Shown here: in pieces, positions 39,201 through 47,770 of the stretch
Position numbering within the stretch: the first letter of the stretch is position 1
How the letters are laid out: every line of letters begins with the position of its first letter
From: Pseudomonas monteilii
Lineage (GTDB): Bacteria; Pseudomonadota; Gammaproteobacteria; Pseudomonadales; Pseudomonadaceae
Direction: 5' to 3'
Assembly: GCA_001534745.1 (NCBI GenBank)
Contig: CP013997.1
Coordinates: 3,472,001-3,536,000, forward strand
Length of the DNA stretch: 64,000 nt
Position numbers and translations under genes: made by a program
Notes under the pieces: model-generated
Database searches by the model: none
Seen by the model: the letters and a program-made list of their open reading frames with translations, nothing else
Told to the model about the DNA's origin: nothing

Positions 39201-40953
39201 TGATGCCAATAAAATTCACCGTGATAACCTACGCGGTTACCTAGAGCATCATGGACTTCTATCTTGTGAAAAAATCATCGTTGTTGATGTAGGATGGCTG
39301 CTTAACATTCATTCACGTTTAAAAAAATTTCTCAAGGCAGAAGGCAGTCATTCAGAAATTATTGGCTGCTATGTAGGTTCACGGGACCGCGCTGATAAGA
39401 GCCTTGCGGTACAGCCGCTTCTTTTCAATGGAGGCGATCCTTACCAATACTCTAGCTTCATTGAGAAGCATACTACTTTGTTTGAAGTATTGTTTTCAGC
39501 TCCAGAAGCCTCAGCCAAAGCGCTTAGCAAAAACGCGCGTAGTGTAAGCCCGCAATTTAAACCGCTGGGCAACCCATTGCCTAATGAAATCCTAGTGGCT
39601 CAAAAACTTCATATGGGGGCTGAAGCCTTCTTTGAGATGCTCACAAGTGCTAGAGAAGACTTTTTCCCTGAAGTCATTTCCAAAGATTACTTCTTCCACA
39701 TTTTTGAAGCACTTGTTAATGTTGATAATGACGCAGCAAAGGCAACATTAGGGTCTTTCGAAGTCCGCTTAGGCGGACATCACGAATTCATTTCATATGA
39801 AAGTCTTATTGCCCAGACGGATCCGACAGTAGATTACGTCACTAAACCACCTCAGGACGAATTCTCTCCAATAACAACCACGTGCCGTAATCCTAAAGCG
39901 AAGGCTGTCATAGTCACTTCTGCAGGGACTTTCAATGGCTCAACACGGTATCGCAGTCTTCACCTTGCTGAAGTGCTGAAAAATATTGAAATTGAGTCCG
40001 TGCTGCTTTATGCATCTCTTAGACCTGAATTCTTTAGCGAAGCTATTCTCGATGCGACTTATGTCATCTTCCAGCGTTGCTTTGAGGAGCAGGGGAACAT
40101 TGGCGAATTCCTTAAACTTGCTAAAGCTGCTGGCAAGATTTGCGTGGGTGAAATGGATGACTTGGTCTTCCCTGAGCATATTGAGACTATTGGATCAGTG
40201 AAAGGAGGAGAATGGAATCTCAAAGAAGCACTTCACGTAGCGTCTGGCTATGAAAAGCTTATCAAAAAAATGGATCAATGCATCGCATCTACGCCTGTAC
40301 TAAAATCCTATATTGAAACCACTTACAAAAAGCCTACATTACTTCTGAGGAATCGCGTTCTTCCTGAAATCCTTCGTTCACCTAAGCAGAAAGAGTATCG
40401 GTCTCTTAATTTACTCTATGCCTCAGGAACTTACTCTCATAAAGCCGACTTCATGATGATTGAAGAGACTTTGTTTGAACTCTTATCACGCGAGCCCCAC
40501 TTGCAGCTTTCCATCTTGGGGGCTGCGCAGGCGTCAGAGCGCATACTGGCTTTGAATAATGTATCAAGCTACCCATTACTACCGTATCACGCCATGCTGG
40601 ACTTCTTTGCAAAGCATGATGTGTTGTTAGTACCGCTCGAAGATACAATTTTCAATAGAGCTAAATCCACAGTTAAATTCATCGAGGCTGCGGCAGTAGG
40701 CTTACCAATCCTCGCTTCGGCAGTGGGCGAGTTCAACTCGTGTATTGCACACAGAAGCAACGGCCTTCTTGCTAAGTCAGTAGATGACTGGAAAAACTTG
40801 CTGAATGAGTTAACTGCTAGACCTAAACAGCTGAAAAACTTAGCAAAAAACGCTAATCAAGCGGTGAGAAGCCACTACCTCACTACTTCCGGCACTGACT
40901 TAGTCAAAAATTTTTTATTTGGCTATGAATCGAACGAGCGCGTAGTTAACTAA
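36277..40953 (+). CDS. Giant GT4-HAD-GT4 fusion glycosyltransferase
   Basis: 1558 residues. Domains in order: a TPR-like start (about 10-50). Then two copies of a short motif with YYKTYVDVANSGINPIEHYC and YYLGKNQDVAQAGVNPFVHW (about 125-195). A GT-B/GT4 domain (about 210-565; LFVSHEASQTGAPAVLLTL, FGCGAVERRKGFDLF, FLLPSREDPYPLVCMEAAEC). A HAD phosphatase-like domain (D588 and D591 in SFDIFDTLVTRR; YIASDMYLD; IFHIGDNWTGDV). A helical region to about 1190. A second GT4 domain (about 1210-1545; SAGTFNGSTRYRSLHLAEVL, ASGTYSHKADF, VKFIEAAAVGLPILAS). It probably adds more than one sugar. ATG 36277 is used; MNEISQQ at 36292 is possible. Confidence 0.85.
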   Translation: MMAFNMNEISQQSSLSLGNIAFRNGDYSTAIAYYKKAAQENPEMADAIAFNIINCEGKLKKIDYPELSEKSIKKTAIKTKPIEEVELSSTFVPLKSLRNWNETQDYLKEAEPLDENFSAISKSGLFDKEYYYKTYVDVANSGINPIEHYCNHGWQEHRNPSPNFNSHYYLGKNQDVAQAGVNPFVHWIKYGRHEGRKANIIEIDTTLNIERHTPTLLFVSHEASQTGAPAVLLTLMKWLKENTSIKFSILVGASGPWNERFKQIAPCFFFDDDHPQGFEEELKFFCGSDVSTIYINTIAAGLYAKHLDYLDAELITHVHEMENLFEIFADSFDYIKQRCNKYIAVSQGSVDALNKRLPATAEISFLKPFIDKRPAYASAASRRTSKFTIFGCGAVERRKGFDLFCDVAAQMLKMGFQDFKMYWIGSAENKDLIPTAEIHKHNVSGYVEWLGPQENVRDHFVNGNVFLLPSREDPYPLVCMEAAECRMPVICFDAAAGGMHSFVEADAGVVVPYLDTRAMASAVIDIYGNNELRDQMGKMAAKKVAERHYVSVVAPKIMTLFPPVEEILEPRLLRFARLIDESEAVSFDIFDTLVTRRISDPAVAFDLIEFKHTQNEPALVPLFQERMNTAGQVLASHNGKVDDISIDDIYKSMPFFKDSSHEKGIEIALCVPHPLGIKLYNYARKKKKKIYIASDMYLDQTTIESILRNCGITHWDELYLSSSIGKKKDTGKLFALMIEKARRTGISANKIFHIGDNWTGDVRQPKLQGLAVKRFSPINETVPNLIALNTEIKKSLSQAGKIWESFCTQSSRLWHKSNPGSAVDFYTKLGFELTGPLASMMAMHTAIEARKGNVKKVVFMARDGRIIKKAFDSLYREEISCGIFDSCYLHLSRATVVPATFSHPLSANDVAFLTEGLHLAQKPISYFIEKAGLSPDNKDVAKVVYSRFDSFEYIPTWNDLGKMGSMFDALSQQVFDANKIHRDNLRGYLEHHGLLSCEKIIVVDVGWLLNIHSRLKKFLKAEGSHSEIIGCYVGSRDRADKSLAVQPLLFNGGDPYQYSSFIEKHTTLFEVLFSAPEASAKALSKNARSVSPQFKPLGNPLPNEILVAQKLHMGAEAFFEMLTSAREDFFPEVISKDYFFHIFEALVNVDNDAAKATLGSFEVRLGGHHEFISYESLIAQTDPTVDYVTKPPQDEFSPITTTCRNPKAKAVIVTSAGTFNGSTRYRSLHLAEVLKNIEIESVLLYASLRPEFFSEAILDATYVIFQRCFEEQGNIGEFLKLAKAAGKICVGEMDDLVFPEHIETIGSVKGGEWNLKEALHVASGYEKLIKKMDQCIASTPVLKSYIETTYKKPTLLLRNRVLPEILRSPKQKEYRSLNLLYASGTYSHKADFMMIEETLFELLSREPHLQLSILGAAQASERILALNNVSSYPLLPYHAMLDFFAKHDVLLVPLEDTIFNRAKSTVKFIEAAAVGLPILASAVGEFNSCIAHRSNGLLAKSVDDWKNLLNELTARPKQLKNLAKNANQAVRSHYLTTSGTDLVKNFLFGYESNERVVN

Positions 40954-40963
40954 TCAAAGAAAT

Positions 40964-41959
40964 ATGAGTAAGACTATGAAAATTTTAGTAGTGGGTGGAG
41001 CTGGGTATATTGGCTCGCATATGGTGCATCTTCTTAACACTTCGGGTTATGAAGCCGTAGTGTTAGATGATTTCAGTGCAGGGCATCGAGATGCAGTGAA
41101 AAATGCACTCGTTATCGAAGGCTCGATAAAAGACCGTGGACTGCTAGATAATTTGTTTACACAGCATAATTTTGAAGCCGTGATGCATTTCGCCTCATCA
41201 ATACAAGTGGGAGAATCGGTTCGCCAACCCGACTTATATTACGAAAACAACTTTAGCAATACTTTGATCTTGCTTAACGCGATGATTAAGGCTGGCATCA
41301 AGAAATTCATATTTTCCTCGACAGCCGCCGTATACGGCGATCCTCTTTATACTCCTATCGATGAAAGTCATCAGAAAGTGCCTGTCAATCCATATGGCCG
41401 AACAAAATGGATGGTAGAGCAAGCGCTTAGTGATTATGACAGCGCTTATGGATTAAAATCGCTGACCTTACGTTATTTCAATGCTGCAGGCGGCATGCCA
41501 CAGCAGGGACTGGGGGAGCGTCATGAACCAGAAACACATCTTATCCCGCTAGTTCTTCAAGCAGCTTCTGGGCGAAGGCAATCTATCTCTGTATTCGGCT
41601 CGGACTATCCTACCCAAGATGGTACGTGCGTCCGTGATTACATTCATGTAGAAGATTTGTGCAGTGCGCATCTATTGGCATTGAAAAAAATTCTGAGCGG
41701 CGCCGACTCAGACCAATATAATTTAGGTAATGGGGAAGGTTTCTCGGTACAAGAAGTAATCAATTGCGCCAAATCTGTGACGGCGCGTGATATTAAAATT
41801 GAGTATTCGCCTAGACGTCCAGGCGATCCTGCAGTTTTGGTGGCCGATTCAACAAAAGCTAAATGCGCTTTAGGATGGGCGCCTCAAAGGGCAGAGCTAT
41901 CTGAAATTATCAAAGATGCTTGGGAGTGGGAAATTAAGCACAACTGGCCTCTGGCATAA
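40964..41959 (+). CDS. galE: UDP-glucose/UDP-GlcNAc 4-epimerase
   Basis: 331 residues. It interconverts UDP-glucose and UDP-galactose, or the N-acetyl forms. Motifs: ILVVGGAGYIGSHMVHLLNT, VLDDFSAGHRDAV, HFASSIQVGESV, FSSTAAVYGDP and YGRTKWMVEQ (Tyr-x3-Lys), then RYFNAAGGMPQQGLGERHEP and QDGTCVRDYIHVEDLC. All are typical of GalE. It follows the giant GT gene by 10 bases, so it is in the same operon and suggests a Gal or GalNAc residue in the glycan of the AT-rich block. The start is ATG 40964; ATG 40976 would remove four residues. Confidence 0.95.
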   Translation: MSKTMKILVVGGAGYIGSHMVHLLNTSGYEAVVLDDFSAGHRDAVKNALVIEGSIKDRGLLDNLFTQHNFEAVMHFASSIQVGESVRQPDLYYENNFSNTLILLNAMIKAGIKKFIFSSTAAVYGDPLYTPIDESHQKVPVNPYGRTKWMVEQALSDYDSAYGLKSLTLRYFNAAGGMPQQGLGERHEPETHLIPLVLQAASGRRQSISVFGSDYPTQDGTCVRDYIHVEDLCSAHLLALKKILSGADSDQYNLGNGEGFSVQEVINCAKSVTARDIKIEYSPRRPGDPAVLVADSTKAKCALGWAPQRAELSEIIKDAWEWEIKHNWPLA

Positions 41960-41982
41960 ATACATCAAATAAATCGAAAATC

Positions 41983-42022
41983 TGCTGGAGTAAAGATGAG
42001 CAAACTCAAAACTACTCCAGCA
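41983..42022. terminator. Bidirectional terminator between galE and the AlgX-like gene
   Basis: Perfect 10-bp inverted repeat TGCTGGAGTA/TACTCCAGCA (41983-41992 with 42013-42022) with a 20-base loop, located between convergent genes. No long T run follows on either side, so efficiency is uncertain. Confidence 0.6.
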
Positions 42023-42032
42023 TTTGGCCTAA

Positions 42033-43253
42033 TTATTCAGAAGGCAATACATTCAAAAAGCGCTCTATACTTTGACAGACAACCAAGTCAGGTCTCACCT
42101 GATTTACTAGATTTGGCAAGTACTCTGGCGACCAGCAAAAATGAAACTCTTTGAATAAACGAGAAAACCACCACGACAGCGTACTTGAAACTTGGCCGCG
42201 CTCGAACGAAGAACCTCCAAAACATAACACACGTTTTTGTATAGGAGCATCGGAACACTTCCACGCGCGCTGCAAACCGATATTGCCCTTTGGGCTATCA
42301 TAAGAATATATAAGAGAAGGCTCTAACAAATTGCCGCTTACATCATATAAACTCGAGTAAAGCGGTGGCTTTTCTATAACCTGGCCATCATCCAAAAAGC
42401 GTGATCCAATATCACCATGTGCTTCACCAAAGCACACCTCACCAGTTCTATAGAGTAAACCCTTGAAGAAAAATTTTTCGAAGAATTTGTCTACAATTAA
42501 CTTAGCCCCATATGTAGACAAATGCGTATCAAAAGATCTGAAAATGCTCTCACAGTGAATCTCGTCCGGCAAATATTCTAAATGACTAAGCGTAATGGCT
42601 GGAAGCAGTTCATCCTGCTTGATTTGCTGCAATAGCTTATTAAAAGCAGGTGATCCCTTTGTTGCCTTAAATGGCACATTCCAATAATTAACCGATGATT
42701 TTTCGGGAATAAACATCTGAATAAAACTAACATCTAACGCATTTGACGTTTTTTTTCTTCGATTTAAAAGCTCAACCCAACCTTCTGTATCTATATTGAA
42801 CTCATCTAAATACATGCCTTCAACATTGTTAGACCCCCCCTTTAAAAAGATATTACCTCCCGCGCCTATTACGGCCGCGCCATCCGATGAAACTCTACCG
42901 AAAGCTATGCCGCTTTTTATACCAATATTAGAATTTAACGCTTGAAGCATCAATTGCGGAGTCACGCATATTGGATACTCTTGAAGGTCATGCGAAATCC
43001 TTAGCTGAATTGAGCATGTTGAAGCTCCCTTGTAAAATCTTTCCGAATCAAAGTCAAACTCTATGTTATATGTGTTCGGAATACGCTCTAAATCTGGACG
43101 ATTGCTCCTTACAACAGTGATTGGCTTGACCCAACTTCTTCTGCCAGACTCAAACACGACCAAGCTCATCTCAGAACCTGTCCATTCATTCTTCATCGAT
43201 ATCCATCCAGAAAAACGATTACCAGCAACTCCTTCGACCCATCCAATAATCAT
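42033..43253 (-). CDS. AlgX/AlgJ-like SGNH acetyltransferase-family protein with GW module
   Basis: 406 residues. The N-terminus (about 1-100) begins GWVEGVAGNRFSGWISM and resembles the module in the two GT2 proteins. The rest follows the AlgX/AlgJ plan: FLKGGSNNVEGMYLDE, FIPEKSS (182-187), the D-x-H motif FDTHLSTYGAKL (D242, H244), FGEAHGDIGSRFLDDG, a nucleophile-like GGSSFERG (S348 or S349, where AlgX has GDSF) and PDLVVCQSIERFLNVLP. AlgX-type proteins O-acetylate polysaccharides in the periplasm, but no signal peptide is seen here, so it may act in the cytoplasm. The changed GDS to GGSS is odd. It is AT-rich and convergent with galE. Confidence 0.72.
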   Translation of the reverse strand: MIIGWVEGVAGNRFSGWISMKNEWTGSEMSLVVFESGRRSWVKPITVVRSNRPDLERIPNTYNIEFDFDSERFYKGASTCSIQLRISHDLQEYPICVTPQLMLQALNSNIGIKSGIAFGRVSSDGAAVIGAGGNIFLKGGSNNVEGMYLDEFNIDTEGWVELLNRRKKTSNALDVSFIQMFIPEKSSVNYWNVPFKATKGSPAFNKLLQQIKQDELLPAITLSHLEYLPDEIHCESIFRSFDTHLSTYGAKLIVDKFFEKFFFKGLLYRTGEVCFGEAHGDIGSRFLDDGQVIEKPPLYSSLYDVSGNLLEPSLIYSYDSPKGNIGLQRAWKCSDAPIQKRVLCFGGSSFERGQVSSTLSWWFSRLFKEFHFCWSPEYLPNLVNQVRPDLVVCQSIERFLNVLPSE

Positions 43254-44044
43254 ACAATTCGTCCCTTCAAAAGGCCATAAATTATCATTAATCCTTTACA
43301 CATGCAATTATATGATTAATATTTAACACGCCCGCTATATAGTTATTGCTCTCTCTGACAAAAGTAAACGAACAGAGCCTTGACCTTCTCAGCCTTGACG
43401 GCTCATGCACAAAAATATTCTACAGCCATTAACCTTAAATTTGATACACATATCACCTTTATAACCTTTGCCAAACATATTTATCGCGCTTCTTGCAAAA
43501 AATAGCCACCAAAACTTCCTTGCTTCGCATCAATTACACCTCATTACTTCATTTCGAATCCATAGAGTTAACCTCTTTAAATAATTTTACAAACAATATT
43601 GCGAACTTTAATATCCACATCAAAATATTAACTCTGACCCATTCGTCGCAAGCCCTCACCCAAACCATTACTTGGCTTCTGAACTATAATAAGGGCGCCC
43701 ATGCAGTTGACATCAGCACGAGCTTAAATTGAACTCAAAAAACCTGAGATAGCGCTATTAATCCGAAATGCGAGGTGATACTCATGTCACACCAATTTTT
43801 TTATATCTGTCGCGCTCTGGTATCAATATTGCTTGACCAAACCTATCACGATAGAGTGTCATTTCCGAGGCCATGCTTATCGGACTAGCAGTTCTCAGCG
43901 CATCTTTTTAAAGCCTTGCATCGTACTAACATTGCGAAGCCTTAAGGTATACTCTCTCCCTCGCATTTCCATGAATGCTATTTCTCACATATTTGGATTT
44001 GCACCACGCTTATCCGCTTTTTCAGAACGCAAGGTAAATTTCTT
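43254..44044. other. AT-rich intergenic region upstream of rmlB
   Basis: About 790 bases, the most AT-rich part of the window, with no supported gene on either strand. It separates the divergent AlgX-like gene and rmlBDAC and must contain their promoters. Composition returns to chromosomal GC at once with rmlB, so the right edge of the acquired block is here. No inverted repeat, tRNA end or IS was found at the edge. Confidence 0.6.
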
Positions 44045-45121
44045 ATGAAGATCTTAGTAACAGGTGGTGCCGGCTTCATAGGCTCGGCAGTCGTGCGACA
44101 CATCATCTCCAACACCACCGACTCGGTCGTCAACGTCGACAAGCTGACGTACGCGGGCAATCTCGAGTCGCTCCAGTCGGTCGATCAGAGCGACCGCTAC
44201 GCCTTCGAACGCGTCGACATCTGTGACCGCGAAGCGCTAGACCGCATGTTCCGTGAACACCAGCCTGATGCCGTCATGCACCTCGCTGCCGAGTCGCATG
44301 TTGACCGTTCGATCAGCGGCCCCTCCGAGTTCATCCACACCAACATCATTGGTACCTACGCGCTGCTGGAAGCGGCACGTAGCTACTGGAGTTCGCTGGA
44401 CGAGAACCGCAAGGCTGCCTTCCGCTTCCACCACATCTCCACCGATGAGGTATATGGCGACCTGGAAGGCCCGGAGGATCTGTTCACCGAGACCACCCCT
44501 TACCAGCCAAGCTCACCCTACTCCGCCAGCAAGGCCAGCTCGGACCACTTGGTCCGCGCCTGGGCACGCACCTATGGGCTGCCTACGCTGGTAACCAACT
44601 GCTCTAACAACTACGGCCCGTTCCACTTCCCCGAGAAGCTGATCCCGCTGGTCATCCTCAATGCCTTGGAAGGCAAACCTCTGCCCATCTACGGCAAAGG
44701 CGACCAGATCCGCGACTGGCTGTACGTCGAAGATCACGCTCGCGCGCTCTACAAGGTCGTTACCGAAGGTGAAGTAGGTGAAACCTACAACATCGGCGGG
44801 CACAACGAAAAACAGAACATCGAAGTGGTACGAACGGTTTGCGCACTGCTTGACGAGCTGCGGCCTGACTCCCAATTCCGCCCACATGTCGACCTGCTGA
44901 CCTATGTACAGGATCGCCCAGGCCACGATCTGCGTTATGCGATCGATGCCAGCAAAATCCAGCGTGAACTGGGCTGGGTGCCGGAAGAAACCTTCGAATC
45001 CGGTATCCGCAAGACCGTGCAGTGGTACCTGGACAACCCCGAGTGGGTCGCTCACGTCAAAAGCGGCAGCTACCAGCAGTGGATCGACAGCAACTACGCC
45101 GAGCGCACGGACCAAGCATGA
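44045..45121 (+). CDS. rmlB: dTDP-glucose 4,6-dehydratase
   Basis: 358 residues. Second enzyme of dTDP-L-rhamnose synthesis. Cofactor motif [18 protein letters not shown] (residues 3-20), catalytic T133-D134-E135 in [10 protein letters not shown]159/K163 in [24 protein letters not shown] and [17 protein letters not shown]. It heads rmlB-rmlD-rmlA-rmlC, all overlapping by 1-4 bases. TATTTTCTTATG-like sequence gives only a weak ribosome site (AAGGT at 44031-44035). It marks the return to GC-rich codon use. Confidence 0.98.
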   Translation: MKILVTGGAGFIGSAVVRHIISNTTDSVVNVDKLTYAGNLESLQSVDQSDRYAFERVDICDREALDRMFREHQPDAVMHLAAESHVDRSISGPSEFIHTNIIGTYALLEAARSYWSSLDENRKAAFRFHHISTDEVYGDLEGPEDLFTETTPYQPSSPYSASKASSDHLVRAWARTYGLPTLVTNCSNNYGPFHFPEKLIPLVILNALEGKPLPIYGKGDQIRDWLYVEDHARALYKVVTEGEVGETYNIGGHNEKQNIEVVRTVCALLDELRPDSQFRPHVDLLTYVQDRPGHDLRYAIDASKIQRELGWVPEETFESGIRKTVQWYLDNPEWVAHVKSGSYQQWIDSNYAERTDQA

Positions 45122-46023
45122 AAATCCTGCTGCTAGGTAAAAATGGCCAGGTGGGTTGGGAGCTGCAACGGGCGCTGAGCGTGCTCGGTGAAGTCGTGGC
45201 ACTCGATCGTCATCGTGCGGCTACGGACCATGGGGATCTGGCAGGTGATTTGTCAGACCTTGACGGCCTACGGGATGCCATCCGCGCTGTCTCGCCTCAG
45301 GTGATCGTCAACGCGGCCGCCTATACAGCCGTCGACAAGGCCGAAAGCGAGCGAGAGATGGCCCACACCGTCAATGCGCTGGCTAGCCAGGTCATGGCCG
45401 AAGAAGCCAAGCGCCTCGATGCTTGGTTGGTTCACTACTCCACCGACTACGTTTTTGACGGTACAGGCTCCACGTCTTGGAAGGAGACCGACGACGTTTC
45501 GCCGGTCAACCACTACGGTGCAACCAAGCTCGAAGGCGAACGACTGATTCAGGCGTCGGGCTGCAAGCATCTGATTTTCCGCACCAGCTGGGTATATGCC
45601 GCACGGGGTAACAACTTCGCGAAAACCATGCTGCGCCTGGCCAAGGATCGCCCCACGCTCAACGTCATCGCCGATCAGGTCGGGGTGCCGACAGGGGCCG
45701 ATCTGCTTGCGGATGTGGCGGTGGCTGCGCTTCAACAAGCCCAGCATAACCCAGCGCTGAGTGGCATCTACCACTTGGCGCCATCGGGCGAGACGAGCTG
45801 GCACGGCTACGCCAGCTACGTTATTCAGTTTGCCCGGAAACATGGCGAAGCGCTTGCGGTCGAAGCGGTGAATCCGATCGCCACGACCGAGTATCCCACC
45901 CCGGCCAGTCGCCCATTGAATTCCCGCTTGGATACCGCCAAGCTTCGTCACTCGTTCGCACTGCACCTGCCCGATTGGCAGTGTGGTGTCACCCGTATGC
46001 TCATGGAAGTTCTGAACAAATGA
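45118..46023 (+). CDS. rmlD: dTDP-4-dehydrorhamnose reductase
   Basis: 301 residues from ATG 45118, overlapping the rmlB stop (ATGA). Last step of dTDP-L-rhamnose synthesis. Motifs: [18 protein letters not shown] at the N-terminus, [43 protein letters not shown] (Tyr-x3-Lys) and [14 protein letters not shown]. Length and order are those of RmlD. Confidence 0.97.
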   Translation: MKILLLGKNGQVGWELQRALSVLGEVVALDRHRAATDHGDLAGDLSDLDGLRDAIRAVSPQVIVNAAAYTAVDKAESEREMAHTVNALASQVMAEEAKRLDAWLVHYSTDYVFDGTGSTSWKETDDVSPVNHYGATKLEGERLIQASGCKHLIFRTSWVYAARGNNFAKTMLRLAKDRPTLNVIADQVGVPTGADLLADVAVAALQQAQHNPALSGIYHLAPSGETSWHGYASYVIQFARKHGEALAVEAVNPIATTEYPTPASRPLNSRLDTAKLRHSFALHLPDWQCGVTRMLMEVLNK

Positions 46024-46910
46024 ACGCAACCAATCGTAAAGGGATTATTCTGGCAGGGGGCTCAGGCACCCGTCTTCACCCGGCCACCCTGTCGGTGTCC
46101 AAGCAACTGCTGCCAGTCTACGACAAACCCATGATCTACTATCCGCTGAGCACGCTGCTGCTCGCCGGGATTCGGGACATCCTGATCATCTCCACACCGC
46201 AGGACACCCCGCGTTTCGAACAGTTGTTGGGGAACGGTCACCAGTGGGGCATCAATCTGTCCTATGCCGTTCAACCTAGCCCCGATGGGCTGGCCCAGGC
46301 GTTCACCATTGGTGCTGATTTCATCGGTAACAATCCTTCTGCGCTCGTGCTTGGCGACAACATCTTCTACGGTCACGACTTCCAGTCGCTTCTGCTCAGT
46401 GCAGACAAGCGCTCGTCCGGCGCGTCGGTGTTCGCGTACCACGTGCACGATCCTGAGCGCTACGGCGTCGCCGAGTTCGACGACAGCGGTCGCGTGCTTT
46501 CGTTGGAAGAGAAACCGGCAGTTCCCAAATCGAGCTATGCCGTGACGGGGCTGTACTTCTATGACAACCAGGTGGTCGACCTGGCCCGCGAACTCAAGCC
46601 CTCCGTGCGTGGCGAGCTGGAAATCACCGACCTCAACAACCTTTACCTGCAGCAGCAGCAACTCCAGGTCGAGATCATGGGCCGTGGTTACGCGTGGTTG
46701 GATACCGGTACCCACGACAGTCTGCTCGAAGCCAGCCAGTACATCGCAACCATGGAGCGCCGTCAGGGGCTGAAGGTCGCGTGCCCTGAGGAAATCTGCT
46801 ACCGCGCCGGGTGGATCTCGGCTGAACAGGTAGAGCGTCTGGCACAGCCCATGCTGAAAAATGGCTACGGCAAGTACCTGCAAAATCTGCTGAAAGAAAA
46901 GGTGTTCTGA
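46020..46910 (+). CDS. rmlA: Glucose-1-phosphate thymidylyltransferase
   Basis: 296 residues from ATG 46020, overlapping rmlD by 4 bases. First step of dTDP-L-rhamnose synthesis: dTTP plus glucose 1-phosphate. Motifs: [73 protein letters not shown] and [17 protein letters not shown]. End-product inhibition by dTDP-rhamnose is known for the family. Confidence 0.98.
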   Translation: MNATNRKGIILAGGSGTRLHPATLSVSKQLLPVYDKPMIYYPLSTLLLAGIRDILIISTPQDTPRFEQLLGNGHQWGINLSYAVQPSPDGLAQAFTIGADFIGNNPSALVLGDNIFYGHDFQSLLLSADKRSSGASVFAYHVHDPERYGVAEFDDSGRVLSLEEKPAVPKSSYAVTGLYFYDNQVVDLARELKPSVRGELEITDLNNLYLQQQQLQVEIMGRGYAWLDTGTHDSLLEASQYIATMERRQGLKVACPEEICYRAGWISAEQVERLAQPMLKNGYGKYLQNLLKEKVF

Positions 46911-47458
46911 TGCAGGCCGTTCGCTTGGCTATCCCCGATGTCGTGCTGCTCACCCCGAAAGTCTTCGGCGACGACCGCGGCTTCTTCTACGAGAGCTTCA
47001 ACGCACGCGCCTTCGAAGCCGCCACCGGCCTGAACCCGGACTTCGTGCAGGACAACCACTCCCGCTCGGTCAAGGGCGTGCTCCGTGGCCTGCACTACCA
47101 GCTGGCACCCCACGCCCAGGGCAAGCTCGTGCGCGTGGTGCAGGGCGAGGTCTTCGACGTGGCGGTGGATATCCGCCGCGCCTCGCCGACCTTCGGTCAA
47201 TGGGTCGGTGCCGTGCTGTCCGCCGAGAACAAGAACCAGCTGTGGATCCCGCCAGGGTTCGCGCATGGCTTCGTCACCTTGAGCGACACCGCCGAGTTCC
47301 TCTACAAGACGACGGACGTCTACTCGCCCGAGTGTGAGCGCTGCATCGCCTGGGATGACCCGACCATCGCCATCGACTGGCCCATCGACTACGCGCCCAG
47401 CTTGTCCGGCAAGGACCAGCTAGGCGTGGCGTTGACCGAAGCAGACGTCTTCGATTGA
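46910..47458 (+). CDS. rmlC: dTDP-4-dehydrorhamnose 3,5-epimerase
   Basis: 182 residues, cupin fold, full length. Motifs: DDRGFFYESFNARAFE, FVQDNHSRSVKGVLRGLHYQ with the catalytic His region, GKLVRVVQGEVFDVAVDIR, WIPPGFAHGFVTLSD and EFLYKTTDVYSPECER. It starts on the A of the rmlA stop (TGATG). It is the last intact gene of the rml operon. Confidence 0.98.
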   Translation: MQAVRLAIPDVVLLTPKVFGDDRGFFYESFNARAFEAATGLNPDFVQDNHSRSVKGVLRGLHYQLAPHAQGKLVRVVQGEVFDVAVDIRRASPTFGQWVGAVLSAENKNQLWIPPGFAHGFVTLSDTAEFLYKTTDVYSPECERCIAWDDPTIAIDWPIDYAPSLSGKDQLGVALTEADVFD

Positions 47459-47596
47459 CGAACGGCGGGGTTGTGGCATCTGTCGCAGCCCCGCTTCGTT
47501 GACCACCACACGTTTTCACGCCCCACTCAGACTTGCATTGACAGTGTCTTGCGCAAGGTCCCGGCATTTCGCCTCTACCTCGCCCTGATCCCTCCA

Positions 47597-47770
47597 ATGC
47601 CTGCCGCCTTCTCCTCGACCGAACGGCTCTATACCCTGGATACCCTGTGCGGTCTCGCCGCGCTCAGTGCCGCGTGCTGCCACTGGTGGGTCGAACGGCC
47701 GGCGCAACACTGGTTGCGCAACAGGCGTCTGCCGGACGTTTGTCGAACGCACGGTCAGGCCCTCGTCTAG
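47597..47770 (+). pseudogene. Remnant of an acyltransferase-3 (OafA-like) gene with internal deletion
   Basis: The frame reads FSSTERLYTLDTLCGLAALS, then AACCHWWVERPAQHWLRNRR before a stop at 47770. The first part matches the N-terminal LDTLRGLAALSV motif of acyltransferase-3 proteins and the second matches their far C-terminal FVERPAQRWLR motif. About 300 residues between are missing, so this looks like a gene collapsed by internal deletion. It lies behind rmlC. The intact acyltransferase at 55.6 kb has a different sequence. Confidence 0.65.

Noticed and set aside
43254-44044. Small open frames in the AT-rich gap (for example 43493-43732 and 43833-44048)
   Set aside because: No ribosome binding site, no similarity to any motif I know and the composition of non-coding AT-rich DNA.
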